This document shows, one piece after another, positions 53,377-61,244 of a stretch of 64,000 nt of DNA. Source of the DNA: CAXXOK01 sp035353615 (lineage in GTDB: Bacteria > Bacillota > Clostridia > Christensenellales > Aristaeellaceae); NCBI GenBank assembly GCA_035353615.1, contig DAOPZY010000011.1, forward strand, positions 14,886 through 78,885, written 5' to 3'. How positions within the stretch are numbered: the first letter of the stretch is position 1; every line of letters starts with the position of its first letter. Position numbers and translations under genes: made by a program. Under the pieces are notes generated by a model that was not told where the DNA came from, did no database searches, and saw only the letters and a list, made by a program, of their open reading frames with translations.

Positions 53377-54088
53377 TCAAATACCTCATGGTTCAGAGGA
53401 TTATTTTCACCCTTCAATTTATCACGCTTCCCGCTATTCGTCAAGCGTTCTGAGCGCCTGTTAACGCTTTGGACACTTGGGTTTGAGGGGTTTTGGAAGG
53501 ATGCGCGCCGCAGATGCGCCGGGTCAGGGAAAAACGGGTCATGGGGCGGGGGTAAAGCCACCGATACAATTACCAGAGCGGATCGCCTTCCGGCGACCCG
53601 CTCTGGTGATCTGATATGTGATAGGGTGATTATGCCGCTCGCCTCGTAGCCCTGCGGCTGATCGCTTGCTTTGGCTGAAACGCGCTAGCGTTGGTTTTGG
53701 GGTTCAGTCCCAAACCCCGATGGGGTGGATCGCCCCGGCGACTCACAAGGGCTCTGACACAGGCCCGGTTTGTTGCGGCGAGTTTTTTCGGAGTTCACTC
53801 CGCGTGGCGATGAACCTGCCAAGGCGTATCGGCTGGCAACCCAAGGGCTGCCCTGCAACCGCGCGGCCCCCCCCGACAGGTCCCCTCAAACCGTTGAAAA
53901 ACCGAATTGAGTCCATATGCCGCACCCCTTAGTGCCTTCGGCACTCGTGGCGCTAATGCTGTATGTGTTGCCACATAAGGCCTCCGGCGGGCTATGGCTT
54001 TGCCCCGGCACCCCACAAGGGCTTTGCCCTTGACCCATTTTCGCTGCGGCGAGGGTTTTTCAGCAATCTAAGATTCCCTGCTGTTTCA
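53377..54088. other. Long intergenic region with hairpins and dispersed repeats
   Basis: No gene is supported. It contains a large nested hairpin (ACCAGAGCGG/CCGCTCTGGT at 53572-53581 and 53598-53607 with inner TCGCC/GGCGA) and the GTGCC-ttc-GGCAC hairpin (53932-53944), the inverse of the one at 14869. It also has two copies of an element with GCGGCGAG-TTTT (about 53774 and 54047). Short open frames here are low-quality and overlap these repeats. Confidence 0.65.
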
Positions 54089-55774
54089 TCAGGCGGTTTC
54101 AATGTTCGCGGCCGACTGCAGGTTCAGCTTTTCAACGCCCATTTCGCGCAGCTTGAACTTTTGAATTTTCCCGCTGGCCGTCATGGGAAACTCTGAAAGC
54201 TGCATGATATAGCGCGGCGCTTTGTACCGGCTCAGGCCGGCCCGCACAAACTCAATCAGTTCTTCATCCGGCACAATTTTGCCATCCTTGAAGATGACGC
54301 AGGCGCACACTTCCTCGCCGTATTTTTCATCCGGTACGCCAATCACCTGCACATCGCTGATGGCGGGGTGGGTGTACATAAACTCCTCAATTTCGCGCGG
54401 GTAGATGTTTTCACCGCCGCGAATAATCATATCTTTCAGGCGGCCGGTAATACGGAAGTTGCCGTCCTCATCCATGGTGCCGATATCGCCGGTGTGCAGC
54501 CAGCCGTTTTCATCGATCGCCGCGCGGGTGGCTTCCGGCATCTTGTAGTAGCCCTTCATGACGTGGTAGCCGCGGGTTACAATCTCCCCAGGCGTGCCGC
54601 GCGGCAATTCCTCGCCGGTTTCAGGGTTCACGATTTTGCCCTCGGTGTGCGGCAGCAGTTTGCCCACCGTGCTCACGCGCAGTTCCAACGGATCGTCGGT
54701 ACGGCTCATGGTCATGCCGGGGGAGCATTCCGTTTGGCCGTAGGTAATGGTCAGCTCCTGAAGGTGCATTTTGCCGGTCACATCGCACATGGTTTTAATG
54801 GGGCAGGGGCTGCCCGCCATGATCCCGGTGCGCAGGTGGGAAAAATCAAACTGGTCAAAATCCGGATGCTCCAGCATGCCGATAAACATGGTGGGCACGC
54901 CGTGCACCGCGGTGCAGCGCTCGTTTTGGATAATCTCCATCTCCTGTTTGGGATGGTAGCGGGTCATCAGCACCATGGTGGTGCAGTGCGTCAGGCAACT
55001 CATCACCCCCAGCACACAGCCAAAGCAGTGGAACAGGGGCACTACAATCAGCAAACGGTCGTCGCCGGTGAACTTCATGCAATCGCCCATAAACTGGCCG
55101 TTGTTGGTGATGTTGTAATGCGTAAGCATCACGCCCTTGGGAAAGCCGGTTGTTCCGCTGGTGTATTGCATGTTGATGACTTCGTGCGTTTGCAGCCCGG
55201 CGATGATTTCCTCCACTACGCTTTCCGGAACGGATTCCGCCAGCGTGTACAGTTCGTCAAACCGGTTCATGCCCATCGGCTTTTTGGGGCTATCGCCAAT
55301 CAGCAGCACATGCTTGAGGAATGGGAGCTTCTTTTCTTCGATATGCTCGGGCGTTTCCGTCAGCAGGCTGGGCATCAGGCCGGTAATGTGGTCGATGTAA
55401 TCGTTCCCCTTGACCTCCGGGATCATCACCAGCATTTTGGTATCGCTCTGGGTCAACAGGTAATTCAGCTCAAACTGTTTATAGTTGGTGTTAACGGTTA
55501 CCAGAATCGCGCCCAATTTGGCCGAGGCAAACATAATCAGCATCCACTCCGGCACGTTGGTAGCCCAGATAGCGATATGATCGCCCTTGCGGATGCCCAT
55601 GGCGTACAGGCCGCGCGCGATTACGTTGGTGCGGCGGTCAAACTCCTTCCAGCTCCAGCGCACGTTAAACTCGGGCGCAATGATACAGTCATTGTCCGGC
55701 AGTCGCTCCGCGTTCCTTCTCAGCAAACCGGGAATGGTGTTGTCGTGCAACTCAAGTGTCGGTACAAAAGCCAT
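54089..55774 (-). CDS. AMP-forming acyl-CoA synthetase under T-box control
   Basis: This 561-aa ANL-superfamily ligase activates a carboxylic acid with ATP and joins it to CoA. It has the phosphate loop YTSGTTGFPKG, TYGQTECSPG, the GRLKDMIIRGGENIYP hinge and the C-terminal catalytic Lys in TASGKIQKFK. Length and motifs fit short/medium or branched acyl-CoA synthetases, not CoA-independent ligases. The ATG at 55774 has an AAGGAGG site. A T-box leader with an apparent Ile specifier lies upstream, which is unusual for this enzyme class. A possible role is activation of 2-methylbutyrate for isoleucine synthesis by reductive carboxylation; this is inference. Confidence 0.93.
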   Translation of the reverse strand: MAFVPTLELHDNTIPGLLRRNAERLPDNDCIIAPEFNVRWSWKEFDRRTNVIARGLYAMGIRKGDHIAIWATNVPEWMLIMFASAKLGAILVTVNTNYKQFELNYLLTQSDTKMLVMIPEVKGNDYIDHITGLMPSLLTETPEHIEEKKLPFLKHVLLIGDSPKKPMGMNRFDELYTLAESVPESVVEEIIAGLQTHEVINMQYTSGTTGFPKGVMLTHYNITNNGQFMGDCMKFTGDDRLLIVVPLFHCFGCVLGVMSCLTHCTTMVLMTRYHPKQEMEIIQNERCTAVHGVPTMFIGMLEHPDFDQFDFSHLRTGIMAGSPCPIKTMCDVTGKMHLQELTITYGQTECSPGMTMSRTDDPLELRVSTVGKLLPHTEGKIVNPETGEELPRGTPGEIVTRGYHVMKGYYKMPEATRAAIDENGWLHTGDIGTMDEDGNFRITGRLKDMIIRGGENIYPREIEEFMYTHPAISDVQVIGVPDEKYGEEVCACVIFKDGKIVPDEELIEFVRAGLSRYKAPRYIMQLSEFPMTASGKIQKFKLREMGVEKLNLQSAANIETA

Positions 55775-55801
55775 GTCGCGTCCTCCTTCTTGTTATGGGC
55801 G

Positions 55802-55838
55802 AAAAAACGCCCCCGTCTTCATCAATCGAAGACGGAGG
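55802..55838 (-). terminator. T-box regulated terminator
   Basis: On the minus strand CCGTCTTC-gattgat-GAAGACGG (8-bp perfect stem) is followed by GGGCGTTTTTTC. The 5' arm overlaps the antiterminator region, as in T-box switches. Confidence 0.85.
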
Positions 55839-56041
55839 CTGTTGCTTCCGCGGTACCACTTCGCTTGGAGCCATTGCTCCCGCTCAAAACCGCTGTATCG
55901 GGCTTACCCGTCCGGTAGTACTGCCGTTCCCACCAGCCGCTCACGGGGGAGTGGATTTGCGTTGCCTTTGCGCCTCGCACCAACCGACGCTTCTCTGAAA
56001 GGCTTTCCCGCGCACCGTGCCCGATCATCGCGTTTGAAATT
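55802..56041 (-). ncRNA. T-box leader, specifier read as ATC (Ile)
   Basis: The minus-strand leader has the known T-box landmarks in order: GATGATCGGG near the base of stem I, TTCAGAGAAGC and GGTTGGTGCGAG (distal stem I), the specifier region GCAA-ATC-CAC (ATC at 55956-55954), the T-box sequence AGTGGTACCGCGG (55860-55848), and a terminator. The bulge triplet plus next base is TGGT, which requires A73 in the tRNA. tRNA-Ile has A73, whereas tRNA-Ser (the alternative frame TCC) has G73. Uncharged tRNA-Ile would thus switch on the downstream acyl-CoA synthetase. Confidence 0.9.
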
Positions 56042-56047
56042 GGCTAG

Positions 56048-56076
56048 ATTATAACGGAGGCTGCAAGGTTTGTCAA
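56048..56076 (-). promoter_or_regulatory. Consensus promoter of the T-box/acyl-CoA synthetase unit
   Basis: TTGACA (56076-56071), 17 bp, TATAAT (56053-56048) on the minus strand: perfect sigma-A boxes, start near 56041. Confidence 0.92.
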
Positions 56077-56097
56077 GTATCCTGTTTGTGAAGGTTT

Positions 56098-56715
56098 TCA
56101 CGGATTTCCCCCGTCGGCCGCGCAACCTTCGCGCAGGAGGGCAAACGCATAATCAGTGCCGTGAAAATCCGCCCGCGCAAAGGGCTCAAAGCCAAACTGG
56201 CGGTAGTAGGCATGGTCGTTCTTGGAAACGATGCTTTCCACATACCTCGGATAATCCGTAAAGGAAGGCAGGCACCCGCGCAACAGCTCCGCGCCCGCGC
56301 CCCGTTCGGCTGAGGCTAAAAATTCCAGCGAGTTGCACGGAAATTCCGGCGCGTAGATTTCCAAAAAGCGAAACAGCACCGCAATCCGGCGCATAGCGCG
56401 CGGGCTTCGCAGGACGATTGAAAGCATGCCCCACGCCATGCCGGTTTTCAGATAGCCTTTCAGCCCCATCGCCGGCGAGCCGGGCAGGCTCCACAGTGAA
56501 ACGGCCACGATGCGCCCGTTTCGCACCCCCGCGAACACGCGCCCGGCGCGCAGGCTGTAAACTGTAAGGGCTTTGAGAAACGTGCGCGACAAAGCCTCGC
56601 GCCCGTGAAACAGATATTCCCGAAATAGCGGCGTACGCCAGAACGAAGCCTGCAAGACCCCGACCAGCGCGTCCATTTCTTGTTTTGTGGGTAGGGTAAG
56701 CTCCCGGATTTCCAT
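56098..56715 (-). CDS. GNAT-family N-acetyltransferase
   Basis: This 205-aa protein has the GNAT layout: N-terminal helix pair, IVAVSLW strand, an acetyl-CoA loop region in its degenerate form (ERGAGAELL), and the C-terminal HAYYRQFGFEPF motif typical of the fold. The donor is probably acetyl-CoA; the acceptor is unknown. It ends 22 bp before the promoter of the T-box unit on the same strand. Confidence 0.85.
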   Translation of the reverse strand: MEIRELTLPTKQEMDALVGVLQASFWRTPLFREYLFHGREALSRTFLKALTVYSLRAGRVFAGVRNGRIVAVSLWSLPGSPAMGLKGYLKTGMAWGMLSIVLRSPRAMRRIAVLFRFLEIYAPEFPCNSLEFLASAERGAGAELLRGCLPSFTDYPRYVESIVSKNDHAYYRQFGFEPFARADFHGTDYAFALLREGCAADGGNP

Positions 56716-56874
56716 CGGTATTCCCCTCCATCTGCCAGTTAAGAACCGCCGGGGCGGTCGGTCAGCCCCCTGCTAACACAATTCTATCACGGTCCGCGCT
56801 TGGTGACAATCCCGGCTTCCCGTATGGGTTTTGTACTTCCGTAGGCGCGGCGCGCCCGCTTTTCTGCCCCACGC

Positions 56875-56903
56875 TTTACCCCAAAGCCAAGCTATGCTAT
56901 AAT
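56875..56903 (+). promoter_or_regulatory. Promoter of the small membrane-anchored protein gene
   Basis: TTTACC (56875-56880), 17 bp, TATAAT (56898-56903), extended by TGC. About 90 bp before the start. Confidence 0.75.
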
Positions 56904-56994
56904 ACTGGCGACTTCACGGCTAAAAACCCGTAATTCCGCATACGAAATCGAAAGAGCAATAGTAATAAATCGCATGGATTAAGGAGGAACGCCT

Positions 56995-57486
56995 TTGTAC
57001 CGTTATTCCAATCAGAGCCGCTTCAACTCGGTGATGCGCTCCAACCGCTACCGCCCCATTCTGGTAATTCTGATCATCATCGTCGCCGCGTTTTTACTGC
57101 TGAAGCTGGTCGGCGTGGGCGGTTTGAACGAAGCCAATTTTGAAAGCCAGCGCAACGCAAACCTCCGCGCCGAAATTCAACATGCCACCAGCCAAACCAA
57201 CACGCTTTCCCGGTTGGGGGCCACGACCACCAGCAACGTGCTTGGCAAAATCCGTCAATATGTGCATGGCATCGAGATCATCAACGACCTGAACGTGGGC
57301 ATGTTTGGCGAGGTAGGCCGTCTGTACCAGCAATCGGTTTTTGACAATATTTACAACATTATCGACGCGTATGACGCGAAGCTTTCCAGCGGGCAAAAGG
57401 TGAGCGATTCGCTCACATCGCTCACCGCGGCGGTTGAGAATCTGAGCAGCCTGACCAATGCTCTGATCGGCGCATCGGCCTCCTGA
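56995..57486 (+). CDS. Small membrane-anchored hypothetical protein (163 aa)
   Basis: TTG at 56995 follows AAGGAGG with normal spacing. The product has a short basic start, one membrane helix (about 20-39), and an outside helical domain of about 120 residues rich in Ser, Thr, Asn and Leu. I do not recognise a family. It is followed by glutamate racemase on the same strand, which has its own promoter. Confidence 0.75.
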   Translation: MYRYSNQSRFNSVMRSNRYRPILVILIIIVAAFLLLKLVGVGGLNEANFESQRNANLRAEIQHATSQTNTLSRLGATTTSNVLGKIRQYVHGIEIINDLNVGMFGEVGRLYQQSVFDNIYNIIDAYDAKLSSGQKVSDSLTSLTAAVENLSSLTNALIGASAS

Positions 57487-57642
57487 GCGGCGGGCCGAAG
57501 GGCACTCAGGCAAGCGGCAGAGCGCTTTGCAGAAATTCAATGACGTGTTGCGGCGCGCCCAAAGCGGGCGCGCCGCTTGACTGAGCGCCGCGCCTGCCTA
57601 CGGCCGCAGAAGCGCTTCCGCCTGCCGTTTATTCGGGGCGCC

Positions 57643-57671
57643 TTGCCAAAGCGGCGTTGCGAAGGTATAAT
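57643..57671 (+). promoter_or_regulatory. Promoter of murI
   Basis: TTGCCA (57643-57648), 17 bp, TATAAT (57666-57671). Start codon about 30 bp downstream. Confidence 0.8.
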
Positions 57672-57700
57672 CAATCCAAACGAATCGGAGGTGGTTGGCG

Positions 57701-58546
57701 GTGGATCGTCGTCCCATCGGGGTGATGGACAGCGGTTTTGGCGGCGTCAATGTGCTGGCAGCAGCAGCCGGCAGGTTGCCGGCGGAGGATTTTATATTTT
57801 TGGGGGATAATTTGCACGCCCCGTATGGGGACCGCATGCCGCAGGAGGTGCTCCGTTTTACCCGGGAGGCGGTTCAGACGCTGATCGGTCTGGAGTGCAA
57901 GGCGATCGTGATCGCGTGCAACACAGCCACAAGCGCGGCGGCCGCAACCCTACGGCAGGAACTGTCCGTGCCGATCATCGGGATGGAACCGGCGCTCAAG
58001 CCCGCGTCCCTGCTCCCAAACGACGGCTCCGTGCTTGTGATGGCAACCGCCATGACCTTGCGGCTGGAAAAGTTTCACCAACTGATGGCCCTGTACGGTA
58101 AAAACGCGATCCCCGTGCCCTGTCCGGGTCTTGTGGAACTGATTGAAGCGGGCGAAACGGACGGCCCCCGGATTCAGGCTAAGCTGAGAGAACTGCTCTC
58201 CCCCTACCTCCATAAGCCTGTGAAAGCCGTGGTGCTGGGCTGTACGCATTATGTTTTTTTAAAGCGCGCGCTCGCCGACTACCTGCCGCGCGGCGTCGCG
58301 CTGGTGGATGGAAACGAAGGCACGGCGCGCGAGCTTCAAAAGCAGCTGACCGTGCGCAACCTGCTGCGCGCCCCATCTGTGGGCGATGAACCCTCCCGAT
58401 CCTCCGCCACAGCGCCAGAAGAAAACGTGCGATTTCTATCCACATCGCCGGACGAGGCTATCCCCCGCCGGATGCGCGAATGGTACCGTCTGGCATACGC
58501 GGAGCGGAACGCGGCTTGCATTTCCATGCCTGATGGGGTAGAATAG
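57701..58546 (+). CDS. murI: Glutamate racemase
   Basis: This about 281-aa enzyme converts L- to D-glutamate for peptidoglycan. Both catalytic cysteines are present in their motifs, ACNTATSAA and GCTHYVFL, and the substrate-binding DSGFGG and PYGDR are intact. GTG 57701 lies six bases after GGAGGTGG; the TTG two codons earlier falls on the ribosome binding site. The C-terminal about 30 residues (after NVRFLSTSP) are longer than in many relatives. Confidence 0.95.
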   Translation: MDRRPIGVMDSGFGGVNVLAAAAGRLPAEDFIFLGDNLHAPYGDRMPQEVLRFTREAVQTLIGLECKAIVIACNTATSAAAATLRQELSVPIIGMEPALKPASLLPNDGSVLVMATAMTLRLEKFHQLMALYGKNAIPVPCPGLVELIEAGETDGPRIQAKLRELLSPYLHKPVKAVVLGCTHYVFLKRALADYLPRGVALVDGNEGTARELQKQLTVRNLLRAPSVGDEPSRSSATAPEENVRFLSTSPDEAIPRRMREWYRLAYAERNAACISMPDGVE

Positions 58547-58594
58547 CAACATGATGACAATCGCTGTTAAACAGCGGGTTAGGTTGGTTTGCAC

Positions 58595-59695
58595 ATGAAA
58601 AAAGTGATGCTCATCTTTGGTACCCGGCCCGAAGCGATCAAGATGTGCCCTCTGGTGCATGTGCTGGAACACCATCCCGCATTTGAAACCATCGTTTGCG
58701 TTACCGGCCAGCATCGGCAAATGCTGGATCAAATTTTGAATTGCTTTCAGGTAACGCCCAAATATGACCTCTGCATTATGCAGCAAAAGCAGACGCTGTT
58801 TGACGTAACGGTGAACATTCTGCTCAAGCTGCGCGATATTCTGGAAACCGAAAAACCGGATGTGGTGCTGGTACACGGCGATACCTCCACCGCGTTTGTG
58901 ACCTCGCTGGCCTGTTTTTATCTGCAAATCCCCGTTGGGCATGTGGAAGCGGGTCTGCGCACCTATAACCTGCACTCCCCCTTCCCGGAGGAGTTTAACC
59001 GGCAGGCAGTGGATCTGATTGCCAAATTCTATTTTGCGCCCACCAGCATGAGCAAGCAAAATCTGGTGCGTGAGGGCAAGCCGGAAGGCACCATCTACAT
59101 TACCGGCAACACCGTGATCGATGCGCTTTCCACCACCGTGCACGAAGATTATCACCACCCGGAGATCGAATGGGCCAAGGGCAGCCGCCTGATCCTGCTT
59201 ACGGCGCACCGGCGGGAAAATCTGGGCACCCCCATGCGGCACATGTTTACCGCCATCCGCCGCGTGGTGGATGAAACGCCCGATGTAAAGCTGATCTACC
59301 CCATGCACATGAACCCCAGCGTACGGGAAATGGCCAAAAGGTGTTTCTCCGGTCAGGAGCGCATTCACATGATCGAGCCAATGGATGTGCTCGATTTTCA
59401 CAATGTAATGGCGCGCGCATACCTGATTATGACTGACAGCGGCGGCATTCAAGAGGAAGCCCCTTCTCTGGGCAAGCCCGTGCTGGTGATGCGCGACACC
59501 ACCGAGCGTCCCGAAGGCGTTGAAGCCGGCACGCTCAAGCTGGTGGGCACCAGCGAACAGCCGATTTACGAAGCGGTGATGGAACTGCTGAACAATCCGG
59601 AAAAATACCACGCGATGGAAGGCGCGGTGAACCCGTACGGGGACGGCCACGCCAGCGAGCGAATCGCGGAAATCCTTGAAAAGAACATCCGCTAA
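58595..59695 (+). CDS. mnaA: UDP-N-acetylglucosamine 2-epimerase (non-hydrolysing)
   Basis: This 366-aa enzyme interconverts UDP-GlcNAc and UDP-ManNAc for teichoic-acid linkage or other surface polymers. It has the typical start KKVMLIFGTRPEAIKM, VHGDTSTAF, GHVEAGLRT, LTAHRREN and TDSGGIQEEAPSLGKPVLVMRDTTERPEG. ATG 58595 begins the conserved sequence; the ribosome binding site is weak, so translation may be coupled to murI, 48 bp upstream. Confidence 0.96.
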   Translation: MKKVMLIFGTRPEAIKMCPLVHVLEHHPAFETIVCVTGQHRQMLDQILNCFQVTPKYDLCIMQQKQTLFDVTVNILLKLRDILETEKPDVVLVHGDTSTAFVTSLACFYLQIPVGHVEAGLRTYNLHSPFPEEFNRQAVDLIAKFYFAPTSMSKQNLVREGKPEGTIYITGNTVIDALSTTVHEDYHHPEIEWAKGSRLILLTAHRRENLGTPMRHMFTAIRRVVDETPDVKLIYPMHMNPSVREMAKRCFSGQERIHMIEPMDVLDFHNVMARAYLIMTDSGGIQEEAPSLGKPVLVMRDTTERPEGVEAGTLKLVGTSEQPIYEAVMELLNNPEKYHAMEGAVNPYGDGHASERIAEILEKNIR

Positions 59696-60300
59696 AGAAT
59701 GATCGCTGAGCTTCTAAACGGACGCGGGCCTTCCCGTGCCCCGGCTTTCGAAAAGCCTCCGACGACGCTAGACCAACTGATGGCTGATACTCCTGTCAGG
59801 GCGCAGGGCCGAAGTTCCTGCTGGAGTTTGAGGAAAACCCCAAACCGCACCCCTCAACATTAGGAATTGTGATTTTTTTAGCGTGGAAATCGTTTAAAGG
59901 GCTATGGGGCAAACAAAAAAGGCATATCGCGACACCAATCAAAATCCTTGAGCGCGGGACCCCCCGTGCTTTTTCGATACCGTTTTTTCGTTTTGGTTGC
60001 CGCGTTTTCCATACTCCCTGCGAGCGGCTACGCGTTAAGCGTCTACATGCCTGTTTTCTGCCCTATGCCATGGTTGGCGCTCCGTGGAATGGGTTTGCGG
60101 CTTATAAGCGTCTGGCTCCGGGCGCATACTGCGTAAAACCTCGACGATCCGTTTTGCAGCCAGACACACGGATGCCACGGCAAGGGGCCGCAAATCCCTT
60201 CGCCAGCGTCCGTTGAATTGGGTTTTTTTACCTCTCTGTAATGAGCGGCCGCTCACGAGCTTTTTGCGCAATCCGTTTATTTTCAACGGTTTTTAGGCAT
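59696..60300. other. Intergenic region without a supported gene
   Basis: About 600 bp with no credible coding frame. A 115-codon open frame at 59869-60216 begins without a ribosome binding site and has no domain features. GC content falls toward 60.3 kb, before the next promoter. Confidence 0.55.
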
Positions 60301-60304
60301 TTTT

Positions 60305-60319
60305 ATTAGATTGTCTAAT
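60305..60319. promoter_or_regulatory. Inverted repeat ATTAGA-ttg-TCTAAT, possible operator
   Basis: A perfect 6-bp inverted repeat, extended to AATTAGACAATCTAAT-type symmetry on the reverse strand, ends 8 bp before the -35 box of the reductase/synthase operon. TTAG...CTAA palindromes are typical of MarR-type operators. It is the only such site noticed here, so the regulator is unknown. Confidence 0.5.
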
Positions 60320-60327
60320 TATATTTC

Positions 60328-60356
60328 TTGCATCGCGTAACGCTATGGGGTATAAT
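60328..60356 (+). promoter_or_regulatory. Promoter of the SDR/oxoamine-synthase operon
   Basis: TTGCAT (60328-60333), 17 bp, TATAAT (60351-60356), with GGG before the -10. The start codon is about 50 bp downstream. Confidence 0.82.
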
Positions 60357-60407
60357 CTCACTGTTTATGGAACCAATTGATACAGCAATGATTCGGAGGG
60401 TAACATC

Positions 60408-61244
60408 GTGGAAAAAGGAACCGTGTGGGTGATCGGAGCCTCCAGCGGTTTAGGGCTTGCAACGGCGGAAGCTTTTGCGGCAGACGGCTGGCAGGTAATT
60501 TCCGGAGCCCGAAGTTTTGGCGTTCATTCCGAAAAAGACGCCGTTCACACGTCCATCCACCCCATCGGGCTGGACGTAACCGTTGCCGAAAGCCGCGAGG
60601 CTTTCGCGCAATCCGCTTTCGCCATCAGCCCCCGGGTGGACGCGCTGGTCTACTGCGCCGCCGTGCTGATGCTCGGCCCCTGTGAGGAAACCTCGCCCGA
60701 TGAATACGCGCAGGTAATGCAAACCAACTTTGTGGGGCTGACCGCCATGGTTTCGCTTGTGTTACCCGCCATGCGCAGTCGGCAGCAGGGTAAAATCATC
60801 CTGTTTTCCTCCATCAATGGGCTTTTGGGGATTCCTTTCCAGAGCGCCTACACGGCGTCCAAGCACGCCGTCGAGGGGTATGCGGAGTGTCTGGCGATGG
60901 AGGTCAAGCCCCATGGCATTCAGGTGTGTCTGGTGGAACCGGGCGACCATCGCGGCGGCAGCCAGCACACAAGGCTGCGTACCCATCGCGGTGAGGAAGC
61001 ATCCCCGTATGAACCGGCATGCGGCATCGCAACCGGCATCATTCACCGGGACGAATCCAACGGCCTTTCCCCCATCCGGCTTGGCGCTAAAGTGGTTCAA
61101 AACGCCAACCGCAAACGGATGCGCATTCGCCTGCGGGTTGCCAAGCCCGACCAACGGCTGGCGGTTGTGTTGCACGATTTGCTGACCCCAAGCCTGAATT
61201 TCTGGATTTTACGCGATTATTACGGAAAGGGAGGCCGTGCCTAG
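60408..61244 (+). CDS. Short-chain dehydrogenase, probable 3-keto-lipid reductase
   Basis: This 278-aa classical SDR has the cofactor loop GASSGLG (near residues 10-16), the NAA-type YCAAVLML, the catalytic Ser in FSSINGL, and YTASK with Tyr and Lys. The preserved layout marks it as an active NAD(P)H reductase. GTG 60408 follows CGGAGGG. Its TAG is immediately followed by the ATG of a ligase-ACP-oxoamine synthase protein. By analogy with 3-ketosphinganine reductase, it probably reduces the ketone made by that synthase; the family match alone cannot prove this. Confidence 0.93.
   Translation: MEKGTVWVIGASSGLGLATAEAFAADGWQVISGARSFGVHSEKDAVHTSIHPIGLDVTVAESREAFAQSAFAISPRVDALVYCAAVLMLGPCEETSPDEYAQVMQTNFVGLTAMVSLVLPAMRSRQQGKIILFSSINGLLGIPFQSAYTASKHAVEGYAECLAMEVKPHGIQVCLVEPGDHRGGSQHTRLRTHRGEEASPYEPACGIATGIIHRDESNGLSPIRLGAKVVQNANRKRMRIRLRVAKPDQRLAVVLHDLLTPSLNFWILRDYYGKGGRA

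Noticed and set aside
53572..53607. Hairpin in the 53.4-54.1 kb gap as a rho-independent terminator
   Set aside because: No T-run follows on either strand; kept only as a structural element.
55954..55956. Serine (TCC) as the T-box specifier
   Set aside because: The frame shifted by one base gives TCC, but the TGGT bulge needs a tRNA with A73, while bacterial tRNA-Ser has G73.
59869..60216. 115-codon ORF between mnaA and the SDR gene
   Set aside because: No ribosome binding site, Arg/Pro-rich composition typical of random GC-rich frames, no domain.
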